From the NCBI RefSeq assembly GCF_964186585.1, contig NZ_OZ075067.1, positions 2,976,001-3,040,000 on the forward strand: DNA of 64,000 bases, given 5' to 3'. This stretch comes from Microbacterium sp. MM2322 (GTDB lineage: Bacteria > Actinomycetota > Actinomycetes > Actinomycetales > Microbacteriaceae). The notes below the pieces were generated by a model, which saw only the letters and a program-made list of their open reading frames with translations, was not told the origin of the DNA and ran no database searches. Made by a program: the position numbers and the translations under genes. Every line of letters starts with the position of its first letter. Position 1 is the first letter of the stretch. Shown here one piece after another: positions 9,707 to 18,699 of this stretch.

Positions 9707-11035
9707 ATGACCGAACCGATGGAAACCCCCGGTGGCGATGACTATCTCGCCACACTGGCGGGCATCGTCTCGGACGTATCGGATGCCGCCCGCCAAGTCG
9801 CCGCGGCGCAGATCACCGAGCTACGGGTGCTGGCCGCGGCTGGGCGCCTCGCCGAGGAACAGGCCGCACCGAGGAACGCGAAAGTACGGCTCCACGACAT
9901 GGCGCTTCGATCGATCGCGGCGGAGGTCGGCGGGGTTCTCCGAGCGACGGATCGGACCGTGCAACGACGGATCGGGGAAGCGCGGACGATCATCGAGGGG
10001 TTTCCCGCCGCGGTGGTGGAGTGGGAGTCGGGGCGGATCGTCCGCGAGCACGTACGGGCGATCGTCGACGCGGGAACGACTCTGCCCGCCGAGATGTGGG
10101 GCGAGTTCGAGGCGATCGCGATCGAACGGTGCGAGCGGGACACCCCGAACCGGGTGCGGGGCGAGCTGGAGATCCTCGCCCTCCGGATGCACCCGCGGAC
10201 CTTCGCGGAACGACACGAGGAGGCTGCCGCTTCGCGATGCGTGCGACTGGTGCCCGGGCGGGACGGGATGAGCGATCTGATCGCGACCTTGCCGACAGTG
10301 ATCGCGGAGGGGATCCACGACCGGCTCACGCAGCAGGCACGGGCGATCGTCGACACACGCGAGGAGCGCGCGGCGGGCGGCGGCGAAGCGGCTGAGGTCG
10401 TCGCAACCGACGCGCGCACGACCGACCAGGTGCGGGCCGATGTGTTCGCCGACCTGCTGCTCGCCGGAACCCCGGCGCTCGACGACACCCGCGACACCAG
10501 CGCAGGGCCGCTCGGCGCGATCCGCGCGCGCGTGCAGGTGCTCGTGCCCGCGAAGACGCTCACCGGGGACGATGACGGGCCGTGCGACCTCGGCGGTCGC
10601 TCCGCCATCGACTCGGCCAGCGCACGCACACTCGCGGGAGACACCAGCGTCTGGGAACGCCTCTTCCACGACCCGACCACCGGCGTCACCGTCTCCACCG
10701 ACTCGTACCGCGTCCCCTCGAGGATGCGGCGGTCCCTGCAAGCCCGCGACCAGCACTGCCGATTCCCCGGATGCCGCGTCGCCGCCATCCGCTGCGAAGT
10801 CGACCACACCCACGACCACGCCCTCGGCGGCAGGACTGAACTCTCGAACCTCGCCCACCTGTGCCAACGGCACCATTCGATGAAGCAGTTCACGAGGTGG
10901 AGAGTCCGACAACTCACGGGTGGTGTCCTCGAATGGACTTCACCCCTCGGCAGGACCTACCGCGAAGACGCCCCCACCCCGGCCGTCGCGTTCACCCCTG
11001 CCGCAACGTCATCTGGATCAGACGCACCGTTCTAG
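9707..11035 (+). CDS. DUF222 / HNH endonuclease domain protein (13E12 type)
   Basis: 442 residues. The N-terminal ~300 residues are the helical DUF222 domain (ALRSIAAEVGGVLRATDRTV with QRRIGEARTI). The C-terminus carries an HNH nuclease: RDQHCRFPGCRV (zinc Cys pair), CEVDHTHDHALGG (catalytic His) and TELSNLAHLCQRHH. Members of this actinobacterial family (mycobacterial REP13E12 proteins) occur in many copies and resemble homing-type nucleases of unknown role. The ATG at 9707 follows a weak purine stretch (GAGTGAAGG). No partner gene is visible. Confidence 0.92.
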   Translation: MTEPMETPGGDDYLATLAGIVSDVSDAARQVAAAQITELRVLAAAGRLAEEQAAPRNAKVRLHDMALRSIAAEVGGVLRATDRTVQRRIGEARTIIEGFPAAVVEWESGRIVREHVRAIVDAGTTLPAEMWGEFEAIAIERCERDTPNRVRGELEILALRMHPRTFAERHEEAAASRCVRLVPGRDGMSDLIATLPTVIAEGIHDRLTQQARAIVDTREERAAGGGEAAEVVATDARTTDQVRADVFADLLLAGTPALDDTRDTSAGPLGAIRARVQVLVPAKTLTGDDDGPCDLGGRSAIDSASARTLAGDTSVWERLFHDPTTGVTVSTDSYRVPSRMRRSLQARDQHCRFPGCRVAAIRCEVDHTHDHALGGRTELSNLAHLCQRHHSMKQFTRWRVRQLTGGVLEWTSPLGRTYREDAPTPAVAFTPAATSSGSDAPF

Positions 11036-11138
11036 AGAGCGTCTCGATCGACCTGACTTCGCAGCCGCCTCGGGCGCGCTCCGCACGAGCCCAGCCGCGC
11101 TGCCAGCGCCTACCGCTCAGGCCAGCCGCCCGCCCGCG

Positions 11139-12389
11139 CTACAGCCCGAGCGCCCGCAGGTAGTCGTTCACGAACGCACCCCGGGGGTCGAGCCGGCGCT
11201 GCAGCGCCACGAATTCCGCCCACCGCGGGTACAGCTCCGCCGGGTCCCGCGGCGTGAAGACCTTGCCCCAGTGCGGCCGCGCGTCGAACCGCGCGAGCGC
11301 GGCCTCGAGTTCCGGCAGCACCTCGGCGACGCCGGCCTCATCCGCGGTCCACGTGAAGTGGAAGGCCACCGAATCGCGGCCCGAACTCGGCGACAGCCAC
11401 AGGTCGTCCCCCGCGATCGTCCGCACCTCGCACACCTGCAGCACCGGCTTCAGCCGATCCGCGAGCTCGTGGACGGCGTCGAATGCACCCACGGCATCCT
11501 CGAACGGCACCAGGAACTCCGACTGCAGCTCCTCGCCGTTCGACGGGGTGAACTCCAACCGGAAGTGCGGCAGCCGGTCCAACCACCGCCCCGCCTTGCC
11601 ACCCTGCACCGTGCACGACGCCGCAGACACCCCGGGCAGCGGATGCAGCGCCCCGGCCGCCTCGCGATCGCGCAACGCTGCCGGAATCGGCGTCGCCGCG
11701 GCATCCGTCCGTTCCTTCCGCCACACCTGATCGACGTACATCTCGTCGCGGAACGTCGTGAAGAACGAAACGCTGTAGGCCGACCCGGCGATCACGTCGA
11801 ACGCCTTCCGGACCGCCTCGAGCGGCACGTTCTCATAGACCGTCTGCGCCACCTCGAACGTCGGCTCGATCGCGAGCTCGACGGTCGTGACGATCCCGAG
11901 CGCCCCCAGACCGACCACGACGCCCGCGAGCTCCTCGTCGTCCTCGCCGATGCGCACCAGGTCACCCGTCGACGTGACGAGATCCAGGCCCGTCACCGCC
12001 GCCGCCAGCGACCGGTTCGCGACGCCCGAACCGTGCGTGCCCGTACTCACCGCACCGGCGACCGAGATGTGCGGGAGCGACGCGAGGTTCGCGAGCGCCC
12101 AGCCCTGCCGATCGAGCTCCTGCGCCAGCTCGCCGTAGCGGACACCGCCGCCGACGCGCACACGCTTGTGCGCGGCATCCACTTGGATCGGCAGGTCGAG
12201 CTCCGCCGTCGACACCAGCGTCCCGCCCGTGTCGGCGATGCGGGTGAACGAATGACGCGAGCCGAGCGCCTTCACCGAATCGGATGCCGCGACCACCTCG
12301 CGCAGCTCGTCGACCGTCCGCGGCGCGACCAGCCGCGCGGCCGAATAGCGGATGTTGCGGGACCAGTTCTCTCCGGCGACGTCGCTCAT
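11139..12389 (-). CDS. FAD-linked alditol (xylitol) oxidase-like protein
   Basis: 416 residues of the VAO flavoprotein family, matching alditol oxidase (AldO) in length and motifs. His46 in ALGSRHSFTR is at the position of the covalent FAD-binding His of Streptomyces AldO. The FAD pyrophosphate region reads HISVAGAVSTGTHGSG, and the C-terminus is HWGKVFTPRDPAELYPRW, as in the AldO/gulonolactone oxidase group. Such enzymes oxidise polyols at C1 with O2, giving an aldose and H2O2. The start ATG at 12389 is where homology begins; longer in-frame extensions are not protein-like. Confidence 0.88.
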   Translation of the reverse strand: MSDVAGENWSRNIRYSAARLVAPRTVDELREVVAASDSVKALGSRHSFTRIADTGGTLVSTAELDLPIQVDAAHKRVRVGGGVRYGELAQELDRQGWALANLASLPHISVAGAVSTGTHGSGVANRSLAAAVTGLDLVTSTGDLVRIGEDDEELAGVVVGLGALGIVTTVELAIEPTFEVAQTVYENVPLEAVRKAFDVIAGSAYSVSFFTTFRDEMYVDQVWRKERTDAAATPIPAALRDREAAGALHPLPGVSAASCTVQGGKAGRWLDRLPHFRLEFTPSNGEELQSEFLVPFEDAVGAFDAVHELADRLKPVLQVCEVRTIAGDDLWLSPSSGRDSVAFHFTWTADEAGVAEVLPELEAALARFDARPHWGKVFTPRDPAELYPRWAEFVALQRRLDPRGAFVNDYLRALGL

Positions 12390-12430
12390 GCGAGCCAGCC
12401 TACGGGCGCCGAGCCCGACCGGATCGGGGT

Positions 12431-13012
12431 TCAGCCCGCCATCCGCGGATCCTCCGTGGGGTCGAGGTACATCCGCGGACACCCGGCTGTCGGTGCGTCC
12501 GGCCGGAGCTCGAAGTGCCACGGCTCGTTCACGTAGATGCGGCACAGCCCGAACGCCTCTCCGTGACGGTCGAGCCAGTCCGCGCCGTCCCACGGGCCCA
12601 CATCGACGGCATCCCCCGACACGTGCGCGGACGTCTCCGGCGTCGCCACCCAGCGCGCCGCCTCTTCGAGCGACCCGTAGGTCCCCACGGCGTCGCGCAG
12701 AAGGCGTTCCTGCAGGGCGGGCGAGCGCCACCCGCTGTTGACCCGCAGCATCTCGCCGTCGTCCGCTGCCCGTTCGGTCGCAGCTCGCAGTGCCTCCCGC
12801 AACGCCGGGTCGAGGTGTGCGACCGCAGGCACGTCGTCGTCGAACACCGTCGTCCCCTCGGGGACCTCTCCCTCGTCGATCGGAGAGACGACAGTGTGGA
12901 TGCCGGGCGCCCCCTGCCGGCCCTCGGCGGCGCATCCCGCCGCACACACGACGACCACGCTCAGCACGATGAGGAGCGAGGCGATGTGACGAGGGCGAGC
13001 GAGGATTCTCAT
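12431..13012 (-). CDS. VanY/VanX-type D-Ala-D-Ala carboxypeptidase lipoprotein
   Basis: 193 residues. The N-terminus is a lipoprotein signal peptide (LLIVLSVVVVCAAGCAAEG; lipidated Cys at about residue 27). The mature part is a peptidase M15 domain with zinc ligands in SAHVSGDAVDVG (SxHxxGxAxD) and EPWHFEL, plus GWRSPALQERLL near the substrate pocket. It should trim terminal D-Ala from peptidoglycan stems outside the membrane. It lies divergent to the two-component system at 13099; shared regulation is possible but not shown. Confidence 0.88.
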   Translation of the reverse strand: MRILARPRHIASLLIVLSVVVVCAAGCAAEGRQGAPGIHTVVSPIDEGEVPEGTTVFDDDVPAVAHLDPALREALRAATERAADDGEMLRVNSGWRSPALQERLLRDAVGTYGSLEEAARWVATPETSAHVSGDAVDVGPWDGADWLDRHGEAFGLCRIYVNEPWHFELRPDAPTAGCPRMYLDPTEDPRMAG

Positions 13013-13098
13013 GCCCTCATCCGACCGAGACCGATGTTGCGGCAGCGTACGCAGAAGTCGATACGCGGACGATACGGCGGGGTTCGTACGATCAGAGG

Positions 13099-13764
13099 GT
13101 GCGCGTGCTGATCGTCGAGGACGAACCCCTGATGGCGGGTGCCATCCGCGACGGTCTGCGCCTCGAAGCGATCGCCGCCGACATCGCCGGCGACGGCGAC
13201 ACCGCCCTCGAGCTCCTCTCCGTGAACACCTATGACATCGCGATCCTCGACCGCGACATCCCCGGCCCATCCGGCGACGACGTCGCCCGCTCGATCGTCG
13301 ACTCGGGCAGCGGCACCCCGATCCTGATGCTGACCGCCGCCGACCGTCTCGACGACAAGGAGTCAGGGTTCGAGCTCGGCGCGGACGACTACCTCACGAA
13401 GCCGTTCGAGCTGCGAGAGCTCGTGCTGCGTCTGCGGGCCCTCGACCGTCGCCGCGCCTCGCACCGTCCGCCGCTCCGCGAGTTCGCGGGCCTCCGCGTC
13501 GATCCGTTCCGACGCGAGGTCTACCGGGACGGCCGGTACGTCGCACTCACCCGCAAGCAGTTCGCCGTCCTCGAAGTGCTCGTCGCAGCGGAAGGGGGCG
13601 TCGTCAGCGCCGAATCCCTGCTCGAGCAGGCGTGGGACGCCAACGCCGATCCGTTCACGAACGCCGTCCGCATCACGGTCTCGGCGCTGCGCAAACGCCT
13701 CGGCGAACCGTGGCTCATCGTCACCGAGCCGGGCGTCGGCTACCGCATCGAGGCCGCCACGTGA
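13099..13764 (+). CDS. OmpR/PhoB-family response regulator
   Basis: 221 residues from GTG. The receiver domain (1-115) has acidic residues in IVEDEPL, phospho-acceptor Asp51 in AILDRDIPGPSG, switch Thr in LMLTAAD and Lys in YLTKPFEL. The C-terminal winged helix (~130-220) has LTRKQFAVLEVLVAAEGG and AVRITVSALRKRL. The stop overlaps the kinase start by GTGA. It probably responds to cell-envelope conditions given the divergent VanY-like gene, but that is inference. Confidence 0.95.
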   Translation: MRVLIVEDEPLMAGAIRDGLRLEAIAADIAGDGDTALELLSVNTYDIAILDRDIPGPSGDDVARSIVDSGSGTPILMLTAADRLDDKESGFELGADDYLTKPFELRELVLRLRALDRRRASHRPPLREFAGLRVDPFRREVYRDGRYVALTRKQFAVLEVLVAAEGGVVSAESLLEQAWDANADPFTNAVRITVSALRKRLGEPWLIVTEPGVGYRIEAAT

Positions 13765-14843
13765 CGCGTCCCCGCGGACTCAGCGCCCGGGTCAAGCTCA
13801 CGCTCAGTTACGTCGGACTGGTGCTCGTCGCCGGCGCGCTGATCCTCACCGTCGTCTGGCTGTTCCTCCTGCGATACGTCCCCGACGAGCCGCTCTTCAG
13901 CGACACCGGGTTCGCGCCGAGCCAGCGCGACCTGCTCCGAGCCTTCGCCCCTCCCGCCGGCGCGGCGATGCTCATCCTCCTCGCCGTCGGCGCGATCGGC
14001 GGCTGGTTCCTCGCCGGCCGCATGCTCGCACCACTGTCGCAGCTCACGGCGGCGACAAGGCAGGCGGATGCCGGCGACCTCGCCACACGAGTGCGGATGC
14101 CGGGCCGCCGAGACGAGTTCCGGGAACTCGCCGACTCCTTCGACGGGATGCTGGAACGCGTCGAATCCCAGGTCGAAGAGCAACGGCGGTTCGCCGCCAA
14201 CGCCTCACACGAGCTCCGCACCCCGCTCGCGATCACGCGCACCCTGCTCGACGTGGCCCGGTCCGACCCGGAGCGCGACGTACCGGAACTCCTCGAACGG
14301 CTCGCCGCCGTGAACGACCGCGGAGTAGAACTCCTCGAAGCGTTGCTGCTGCTCGGCCGGGTCGACCGCGGCGGGTTCCCGCAGGCATCCGTCGACCTCT
14401 CCCTTCTCGCCGAGGACGCCGTCGAGACGCTCCTTCCCCTCGCCGAGGTGCGCGGCGTCGACCTCGTCGTGCACGGCGAGGCGGCGACGACGTTCGGATC
14501 GCCGAGCCTGCTCGGGCAGGTCGCGCTGAACCTCTTGCAGAACGCGCTGATCCACGGGGATCCCGCCGAGCCCGTCACCGTCACGACGCACCTCGACCAC
14601 GACTCGGCCATCCTCATCGTCGAGAACGGCGGCGAACGGATCGACCCGGCGGTGGTCGCCACGCTCGCCGAACCGTTCCAGCGCGGCACCGCCCGCATCC
14701 GTCGTTCGGATCAGGAACGGAATGGCCTGGGGCTCGCCATCGTCTCGGCGATCGTCGGCGCACACGCGGGGAGCCTCACGCTCGCGGCGCGGTCCTCGGG
14801 GGGACTGCGCGCGACCGTGCGCGTCCCCGCCGAGATTCACTGA
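13761..14843 (+). CDS. Sensor histidine kinase
   Basis: 360 residues from the overlapping GTG. There are two transmembrane helices (VGLVLVAGALILTVVWLFLL and AAMLILLAVGAIGGWFLAG) around a short ~45-residue periplasmic loop, then a HAMP domain (MLAPLSQLTAATRQADAGDL). The dimerisation domain has phospho-acceptor His in ANASHELRTPLA. The ATPase domain shows the N box (LLQNALIHG), a diverged G1 box (IVENGGERI where IxDxGxGI is usual) and the G2 box (NGLGLAIVSAI). It pairs with the upstream regulator. Confidence 0.95.
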   Translation: MTRPRGLSARVKLTLSYVGLVLVAGALILTVVWLFLLRYVPDEPLFSDTGFAPSQRDLLRAFAPPAGAAMLILLAVGAIGGWFLAGRMLAPLSQLTAATRQADAGDLATRVRMPGRRDEFRELADSFDGMLERVESQVEEQRRFAANASHELRTPLAITRTLLDVARSDPERDVPELLERLAAVNDRGVELLEALLLLGRVDRGGFPQASVDLSLLAEDAVETLLPLAEVRGVDLVVHGEAATTFGSPSLLGQVALNLLQNALIHGDPAEPVTVTTHLDHDSAILIVENGGERIDPAVVATLAEPFQRGTARIRRSDQERNGLGLAIVSAIVGAHAGSLTLAARSSGGLRATVRVPAEIH

Positions 14844-14852
14844 CGGCAGGTG

Positions 14853-15521
14853 TCAGTGGTGGTGATCGGTCTCGTCCTCCAACAGCATGCCCACTGATGT
14901 CGCGCAGGCGTCGCCCCGCCACGCGTCGACGCCTTCCCGCACGGCGAACACGGCGATGACCACACCCGCGACGGCGTCCGCCCACCACCAACCGAATGCC
15001 GTATTGAGGACCAGACCCACGAGGACGGCAGCCGAGAGGTAGGTGCATATGAGGGTCTGCTTCGAGTCCGCCACGGCCGTCGCCGACCCGAGCTCCCGGC
15101 CCGCGCGACGCTCGGCGAGCGAGAGGAACGGCATGACGACGACGCTCACCGCTGTGAGGACGATTCCGACCGGCGACGCCTCGGGCTCGGTACGGAGGAC
15201 GAGCGCAGCCGCGGACGTCACGGTGACGTACGCGGCGAGGGCGAAGAACGCGACGGCGATCACCCGCAGGGTTCCCCGCTCCCACCGCTCGGGGTCGCGG
15301 CGGGTGAACTGCCACGCCACCGCCGCCGCCGACAGCACCTCGATGGTCGAGTCGAGACCGAACCCGATCAGGGCAGCGGAAGATGCGATCGTCCCCGCGG
15401 TGAGCGCCACCACCGCCTCGATCAGGTTGTACGCGATGGTGGCGGCGACGATCCAGCGGATGCGGCGCCGCAACACGTCGGTGCGCTCGGCGGCGACGGC
15501 CGTCACGCGCAGCACCGGCAT
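14853..15521 (-). CDS. Cation diffusion facilitator, probable Cd/Pb/Zn exporter
   Basis: 222 residues with about six transmembrane helices. Family residues are seen in TM2 (GFGLDSTIEV) and TM5 (WWWADAVAGVVIAV), each with the conserved Asp used for metal binding. The C-terminus ends DETDHHH, a His-rich tail. Its start overlaps the end of the CmtR-like regulator by 19 bases, so it is translated from the same message. The regulator's Cys set predicts cadmium or lead as the inducer and hence as the exported ion; this is inference. Confidence 0.85.
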   Translation of the reverse strand: MPVLRVTAVAAERTDVLRRRIRWIVAATIAYNLIEAVVALTAGTIASSAALIGFGLDSTIEVLSAAAVAWQFTRRDPERWERGTLRVIAVAFFALAAYVTVTSAAALVLRTEPEASPVGIVLTAVSVVVMPFLSLAERRAGRELGSATAVADSKQTLICTYLSAAVLVGLVLNTAFGWWWADAVAGVVIAVFAVREGVDAWRGDACATSVGMLLEDETDHHH

Positions 15522-15838
15522 CCGTCGATCGCGCACTCTTCGCCGGTATCGACGGCGACGACGGCGTCGAGCAGGTGCGCGAGCCCTTCGGTCAGGTGCG
15601 GGTCGGCGATCTCGTACCGCGTTCGGCGACCCTCGGGCGTCGCCACGACGAGCCCGCAACCGCGCAGGCAAGCGAGGTGGTTGGAGACATTCGTCCGGGT
15701 CAGCTCGAGGTCACGAGCGAGGTCGGCGGGGTAGCCCGGGCGCTCGAGGAGCGACAGCAGGATGCGGGAGCGGGACGGGTCTGCCATCGCCCGCCCCAGG
15801 CGATTCATGACGTCGAGACGAGACGAAAGGGTCAGCAC
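15503..15838 (-). CDS. cmtR: CmtR-type Cd(II)/Pb(II)-sensing ArsR-family repressor
   Basis: 111 residues from GTG at 15838. Winged helix with recognition helix LTRTNVSNHLACLRGCGLVV. With this start the cysteines fall at 57, 61 (CLRGC) and 102 (GEEC), the same three positions that bind Cd/Pb in Mycobacterium tuberculosis CmtR. A C-terminal CAIDGCRCCA adds Cys107, 109 and 110, absent from the mycobacterial protein as I recall it. Metal binding should release DNA and express the downstream CDF exporter. The start codon lies inside a nested palindrome that is a good operator candidate. Confidence 0.9.
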   Translation of the reverse strand: MLTLSSRLDVMNRLGRAMADPSRSRILLSLLERPGYPADLARDLELTRTNVSNHLACLRGCGLVVATPEGRRTRYEIADPHLTEGLAHLLDAVVAVDTGEECAIDGCRCCA

Positions 15839-15871
15839 ACGCTGACTATACAGCGCACGCTGACCCTTTCG
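15824..15871. promoter_or_regulatory. Nested palindrome at the cmtR promoter
   Basis: Outer arms CGAAAGGGTCAGC (15824-15836) and GCTGACCCTTTCG (15859-15871) are a perfect 13-bp inverted repeat. Inside is CGCTG-ACTATA-CAGCG. The left arm covers the cmtR start codon, and the right arm ends 3 bases from the end of the permease gene. It could be a repressor operator, a bidirectional terminator, or both; there is no T-run. Confidence 0.7.
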
Positions 15872-15874
15872 CTG

Positions 15875-17245
15875 TCAGGAGCCGACGATGTCGATGGCAC
15901 CCGTCCGCTCGGCGATCTTGCGGTCGCCGTGACGGCGCCCGGCGCGCGCGATGAAGAACAGGACCGTGCCGACCGCGACATACACGGCGGTGCCGATCCA
16001 GACCGGGCCTTCCTGCTGCGTCAGCAGCACGATCGACGCGATGATCGCGAGGACCGGGACGATGCGCGGCACCGAGAAGTGCGCGTGCTCGACCTTGTCC
16101 TTCTTCAGGACGAGGACGCTGACGTTCGCCGAGATGAAGACGAGCAGCAGCAGGAGCACAGTCGTGTTCGCGAGCGTCCCGATGTCACCCACGACGCTGA
16201 GAAGCATCGTGGCACCCGCGACGACGATGATCGAGACCCACGGCGTCTGGCGCTTCGGAAGCACGGCGCCGAACGCGTGGGGCAGCAGGCCCGACTCGGC
16301 CAGGCCGTAGCCGACGCGGCTGGCCATGACCATGAACAGCAGCGCGCCGTTCGCGATCGCGATGAGAGCGATGACGCTGAACAGCCACGGCGGCAGTGCG
16401 GCACCGCTCGCCTTCACGACCTCGAGGAGAGGAGCCGACGAAGAACCGAGCACGGTCGGGTCGACCACGATGACGGCGCCCACCGCGATGAGCAGATATA
16501 CGACGGCCGCTGTGAGGATCGCGCCGAACAGTGCCCGCGGGTACGCCCGCGACGGGTTCTTGACCTCTTCGGCCATGTTCGCCGCCGCCTCGAAGCCGAG
16601 GAACGAGAAGAACGCGACGATGGATGCCGCGAACGCACCCTGCAGCGGGGCGACATCGGGCGCGAACTCGAAGATGCGCGACGGCTCACCGCCGCCGCTG
16701 CCGAAGACGATTCCCGCGATGACGATGATGATGATGAGGCCGGTGACCTCGATCATCGACGCGACCATGTTCGCGGCGAGCGACTCTTTGACACCGCGGA
16801 GGTTGATGAGCGTCAAGACGACGATGAACGCCAGCGCGACGGGGATCGGCGGGAGATCGAAGAGGGCCTCGAAGTAGTCACCGGCGAAGGCGTTCGCGAG
16901 CGCCGCGGCGGTCGTGATGCCGGAGGCCATCATGAGGAAGCCGACCAGGAACGACAGGAACGGGCGACCGAACGCCTTGTCGACGTAGCGTGCCGCCCCA
17001 CCCGCGTGCGGGTACTTCGTGATGAGTTCGGCGTAGGTGCCGGCCGTCAACAGCGCGACGACGAGGGCGATGAGCAACGGCAACCAGATCACGCCGCCGA
17101 CGTTTTTCGACATCGTCCCGACGAGGGTGTAGATGCCTGCACCGAGCGTGTCGCCGACGATGAAGGCGAAGAGCAACCAGGTTCCGACGGCGCGCTTCAG
17201 ACCGGGCTTTTCCTGAGCAGGTGGAGCTGACGTGTCGTTTGTCAT
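15875..17245 (-). CDS. APC-family amino acid permease
   Basis: 456 residues with about 12-13 hydrophobic segments. The family motif near TM1 is FIVGDTLGAGIYTLVGTMSK, and the TM6 region has FFSFLGFEAAANMAEEVKNP, both hallmarks of the APC superfamily (cationic amino acid transporter-like). TM3 starts PHAGGAARYVDKAFGRP. It should import an amino acid by proton symport. It ends just before the cmtR palindrome; no regulator of its own is visible. Confidence 0.92.
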   Translation of the reverse strand: MTNDTSAPPAQEKPGLKRAVGTWLLFAFIVGDTLGAGIYTLVGTMSKNVGGVIWLPLLIALVVALLTAGTYAELITKYPHAGGAARYVDKAFGRPFLSFLVGFLMMASGITTAAALANAFAGDYFEALFDLPPIPVALAFIVVLTLINLRGVKESLAANMVASMIEVTGLIIIIVIAGIVFGSGGGEPSRIFEFAPDVAPLQGAFAASIVAFFSFLGFEAAANMAEEVKNPSRAYPRALFGAILTAAVVYLLIAVGAVIVVDPTVLGSSSAPLLEVVKASGAALPPWLFSVIALIAIANGALLFMVMASRVGYGLAESGLLPHAFGAVLPKRQTPWVSIIVVAGATMLLSVVGDIGTLANTTVLLLLLVFISANVSVLVLKKDKVEHAHFSVPRIVPVLAIIASIVLLTQQEGPVWIGTAVYVAVGTVLFFIARAGRRHGDRKIAERTGAIDIVGS

Positions 17246-17330
17246 CGCACCACTTCAGCCAACACGAGCGTCTGACGCAACCTCTGGCGCGCACTTGACG
17301 AGCGTGCTTGCGGGGTGCAAGGGGCGTCGA

Positions 17331-17795
17331 TCACGCGTGCGACGCGACCTGATCCTGCAGGAGAACAGCACGCCGGAGCACCTCGCGCAGCGCCCCGAGG
17401 AGGAGCGCGATCGCCAGGCCCAGGGCCACGGCGAGAACACACAGGACGAGGATGAACGGGCTCCCCGCCCCGGCCTCGCCGATGACCCCGCATCCCACGA
17501 CAACGAGGACCATCGCCGCGCCGACGCATCCGATGATCGCATCGACCCAGCGGAAGGACCGGTCCTCGAAGAGTCGCCCGTCACCCGCGAGTGCCAGCAG
17601 CCGCCACACGCACAGCAGCGCGAGTTGGACGCAGAGCAGCAGGATGCCGACCAGCGCAACGCCGGGCGTGCGCAGGCCTTCGAATTCCGGTGCGATCTCC
17701 GCGAACCCGTCCGCGACGTTCGGCACGACCCACGCCTGCAGGCCGAGGAGTGCGGCGAGGAGGATGCCGACACCGGCTTGGGCAGCTTTGATCAT
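17331..17795 (-). CDS. DUF2975-like membrane protein
   Basis: 154 residues with four hydrophobic helices: an N-terminal one (AGVGILLAALLGLQAWVVP), one around residues 43-68, one around 87-108 and one around 115-137. DGRLFEDRSFRWVDAI between helices 2 and 3 is the characteristic DUF2975 motif. Homologs are usually followed by a small Xre/HTH repressor gene. Here only 85 bases separate it from the permease and no HTH gene is present, so the usual partner is missing or elsewhere. A TATCGATA palindrome pair lies just upstream. Confidence 0.8.
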   Translation of the reverse strand: MIKAAQAGVGILLAALLGLQAWVVPNVADGFAEIAPEFEGLRTPGVALVGILLLCVQLALLCVWRLLALAGDGRLFEDRSFRWVDAIIGCVGAAMVLVVVGCGVIGEAGAGSPFILVLCVLAVALGLAIALLLGALREVLRRAVLLQDQVASHA

Positions 17796-17815
17796 CCGCG
17801 TTCCAATCTATCGAG

Positions 17816-17837
17816 TATCGATACATGTATATCGATA
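17816..17837. promoter_or_regulatory. Paired TATCGATA octamers in a divergent promoter
   Basis: TATCGATA at 17816-17823 and again at 17830-17837, separated by CATGTA, form a near-perfect AT-rich dyad in otherwise GC-rich DNA. It sits 21 bases upstream of the DUF2975 gene and 47 bases upstream of the EI24 gene. It is a probable operator; the binding protein is unknown. Confidence 0.5.
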
Positions 17838-17883
17838 ATCGGCGTCAGCGTCGACCCACGTGACCGCACGGCAGGATGGGGGC

Positions 17884-18699
17884 ATGACGACTCTCCCGCC
17901 CGCGCCGCGTCCGGTCGCCTCGTTCTTCCGCGGCGTTGCCGACCTCGGCCGCGGATTCGCTTTCTGGGGGCGGCTCCCCGGCGCCATGGCGCTCGGCCTG
18001 ATCCCGGCGGCGATCGTCGGCATCCTGCTCCTCGCCGGGATCATCACCCTCGTCGTCTTCCTCGGTGACATCGTCACGGCGCTGACCGGGTTCGTCGACG
18101 GATGGAGCGACCTCGCTGCTTCGCTCGTGCGCTTCGGCATCGGCGCGGGCATCCTCGGCGGCGCGATCGTCCTCGCGGTGGTCTCGTTCACGGCGCTGAC
18201 CCTGCTCGTCGGCGACCCGTTCTACGAGCGCATCTGGCGCGCCGTCGAGGCGCATCTCGGCGACGCCCCGCCCGAATCGGACTACGGGTTCTGGCGGTCC
18301 GTCGGCGACAGCGTCGGCCTCATCCTCCGCGGGCTCCTCGCGGCGATCGTCGCCGGTCTGATCGGTCTGATCCCGCTCGTCGGCACGGCGCTCGGCGCCG
18401 TCGTGGCCGCGTTCCTCACGGGGTGGCTGCTCGCCGACGAACTCACCTCGCGCGCCTTCGCGGCGCGGGGGCTGGATGCCGTCGCCCGCCGCGACCTGCG
18501 ACGCACGGACCGCGCGCGGGTGCTGGGGTTCGGCGTCGCCACGCAGCTCTGCTTCCTCGTCCCGCTCGGCGCCGTCATCGCGATGCCCGCCGCCGTCGCC
18601 GGGTCGACGGTTCTCGCGCGGACCCTCATCGACGCGAAGGCCGCCATCGGACAAGCTGGTGACACCACCGCGCCGCGTCGGCGCAGAAACGGAGCATGA
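17884..18699 (+). CDS. EI24 domain-containing membrane protein
   Basis: 271 residues. Starts with a short soluble arm (RPVASFFRGVADLGRGFAFW) and then four or more membrane segments, the layout of the EI24/CysZ family. Conserved patches include GDPFYERIW and the C-terminal GFGVATQLCFLVPLGAVI. In enterobacteria CysZ imports sulfate; actinobacterial homologs have no agreed function. The stop overlaps the next gene's ATG (18696-18699). Confidence 0.88.
   Translation: MTTLPPAPRPVASFFRGVADLGRGFAFWGRLPGAMALGLIPAAIVGILLLAGIITLVVFLGDIVTALTGFVDGWSDLAASLVRFGIGAGILGGAIVLAVVSFTALTLLVGDPFYERIWRAVEAHLGDAPPESDYGFWRSVGDSVGLILRGLLAAIVAGLIGLIPLVGTALGAVVAAFLTGWLLADELTSRAFAARGLDAVARRDLRRTDRARVLGFGVATQLCFLVPLGAVIAMPAAVAGSTVLARTLIDAKAAIGQAGDTTAPRRRRNGA

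Noticed and set aside
12529-12947. Alternative frames and a long N-terminal extension of the alditol oxidase
   Set aside because: They overlap the VanY-like gene and are Arg/Gly-rich; the oxidase homology begins at 12389.
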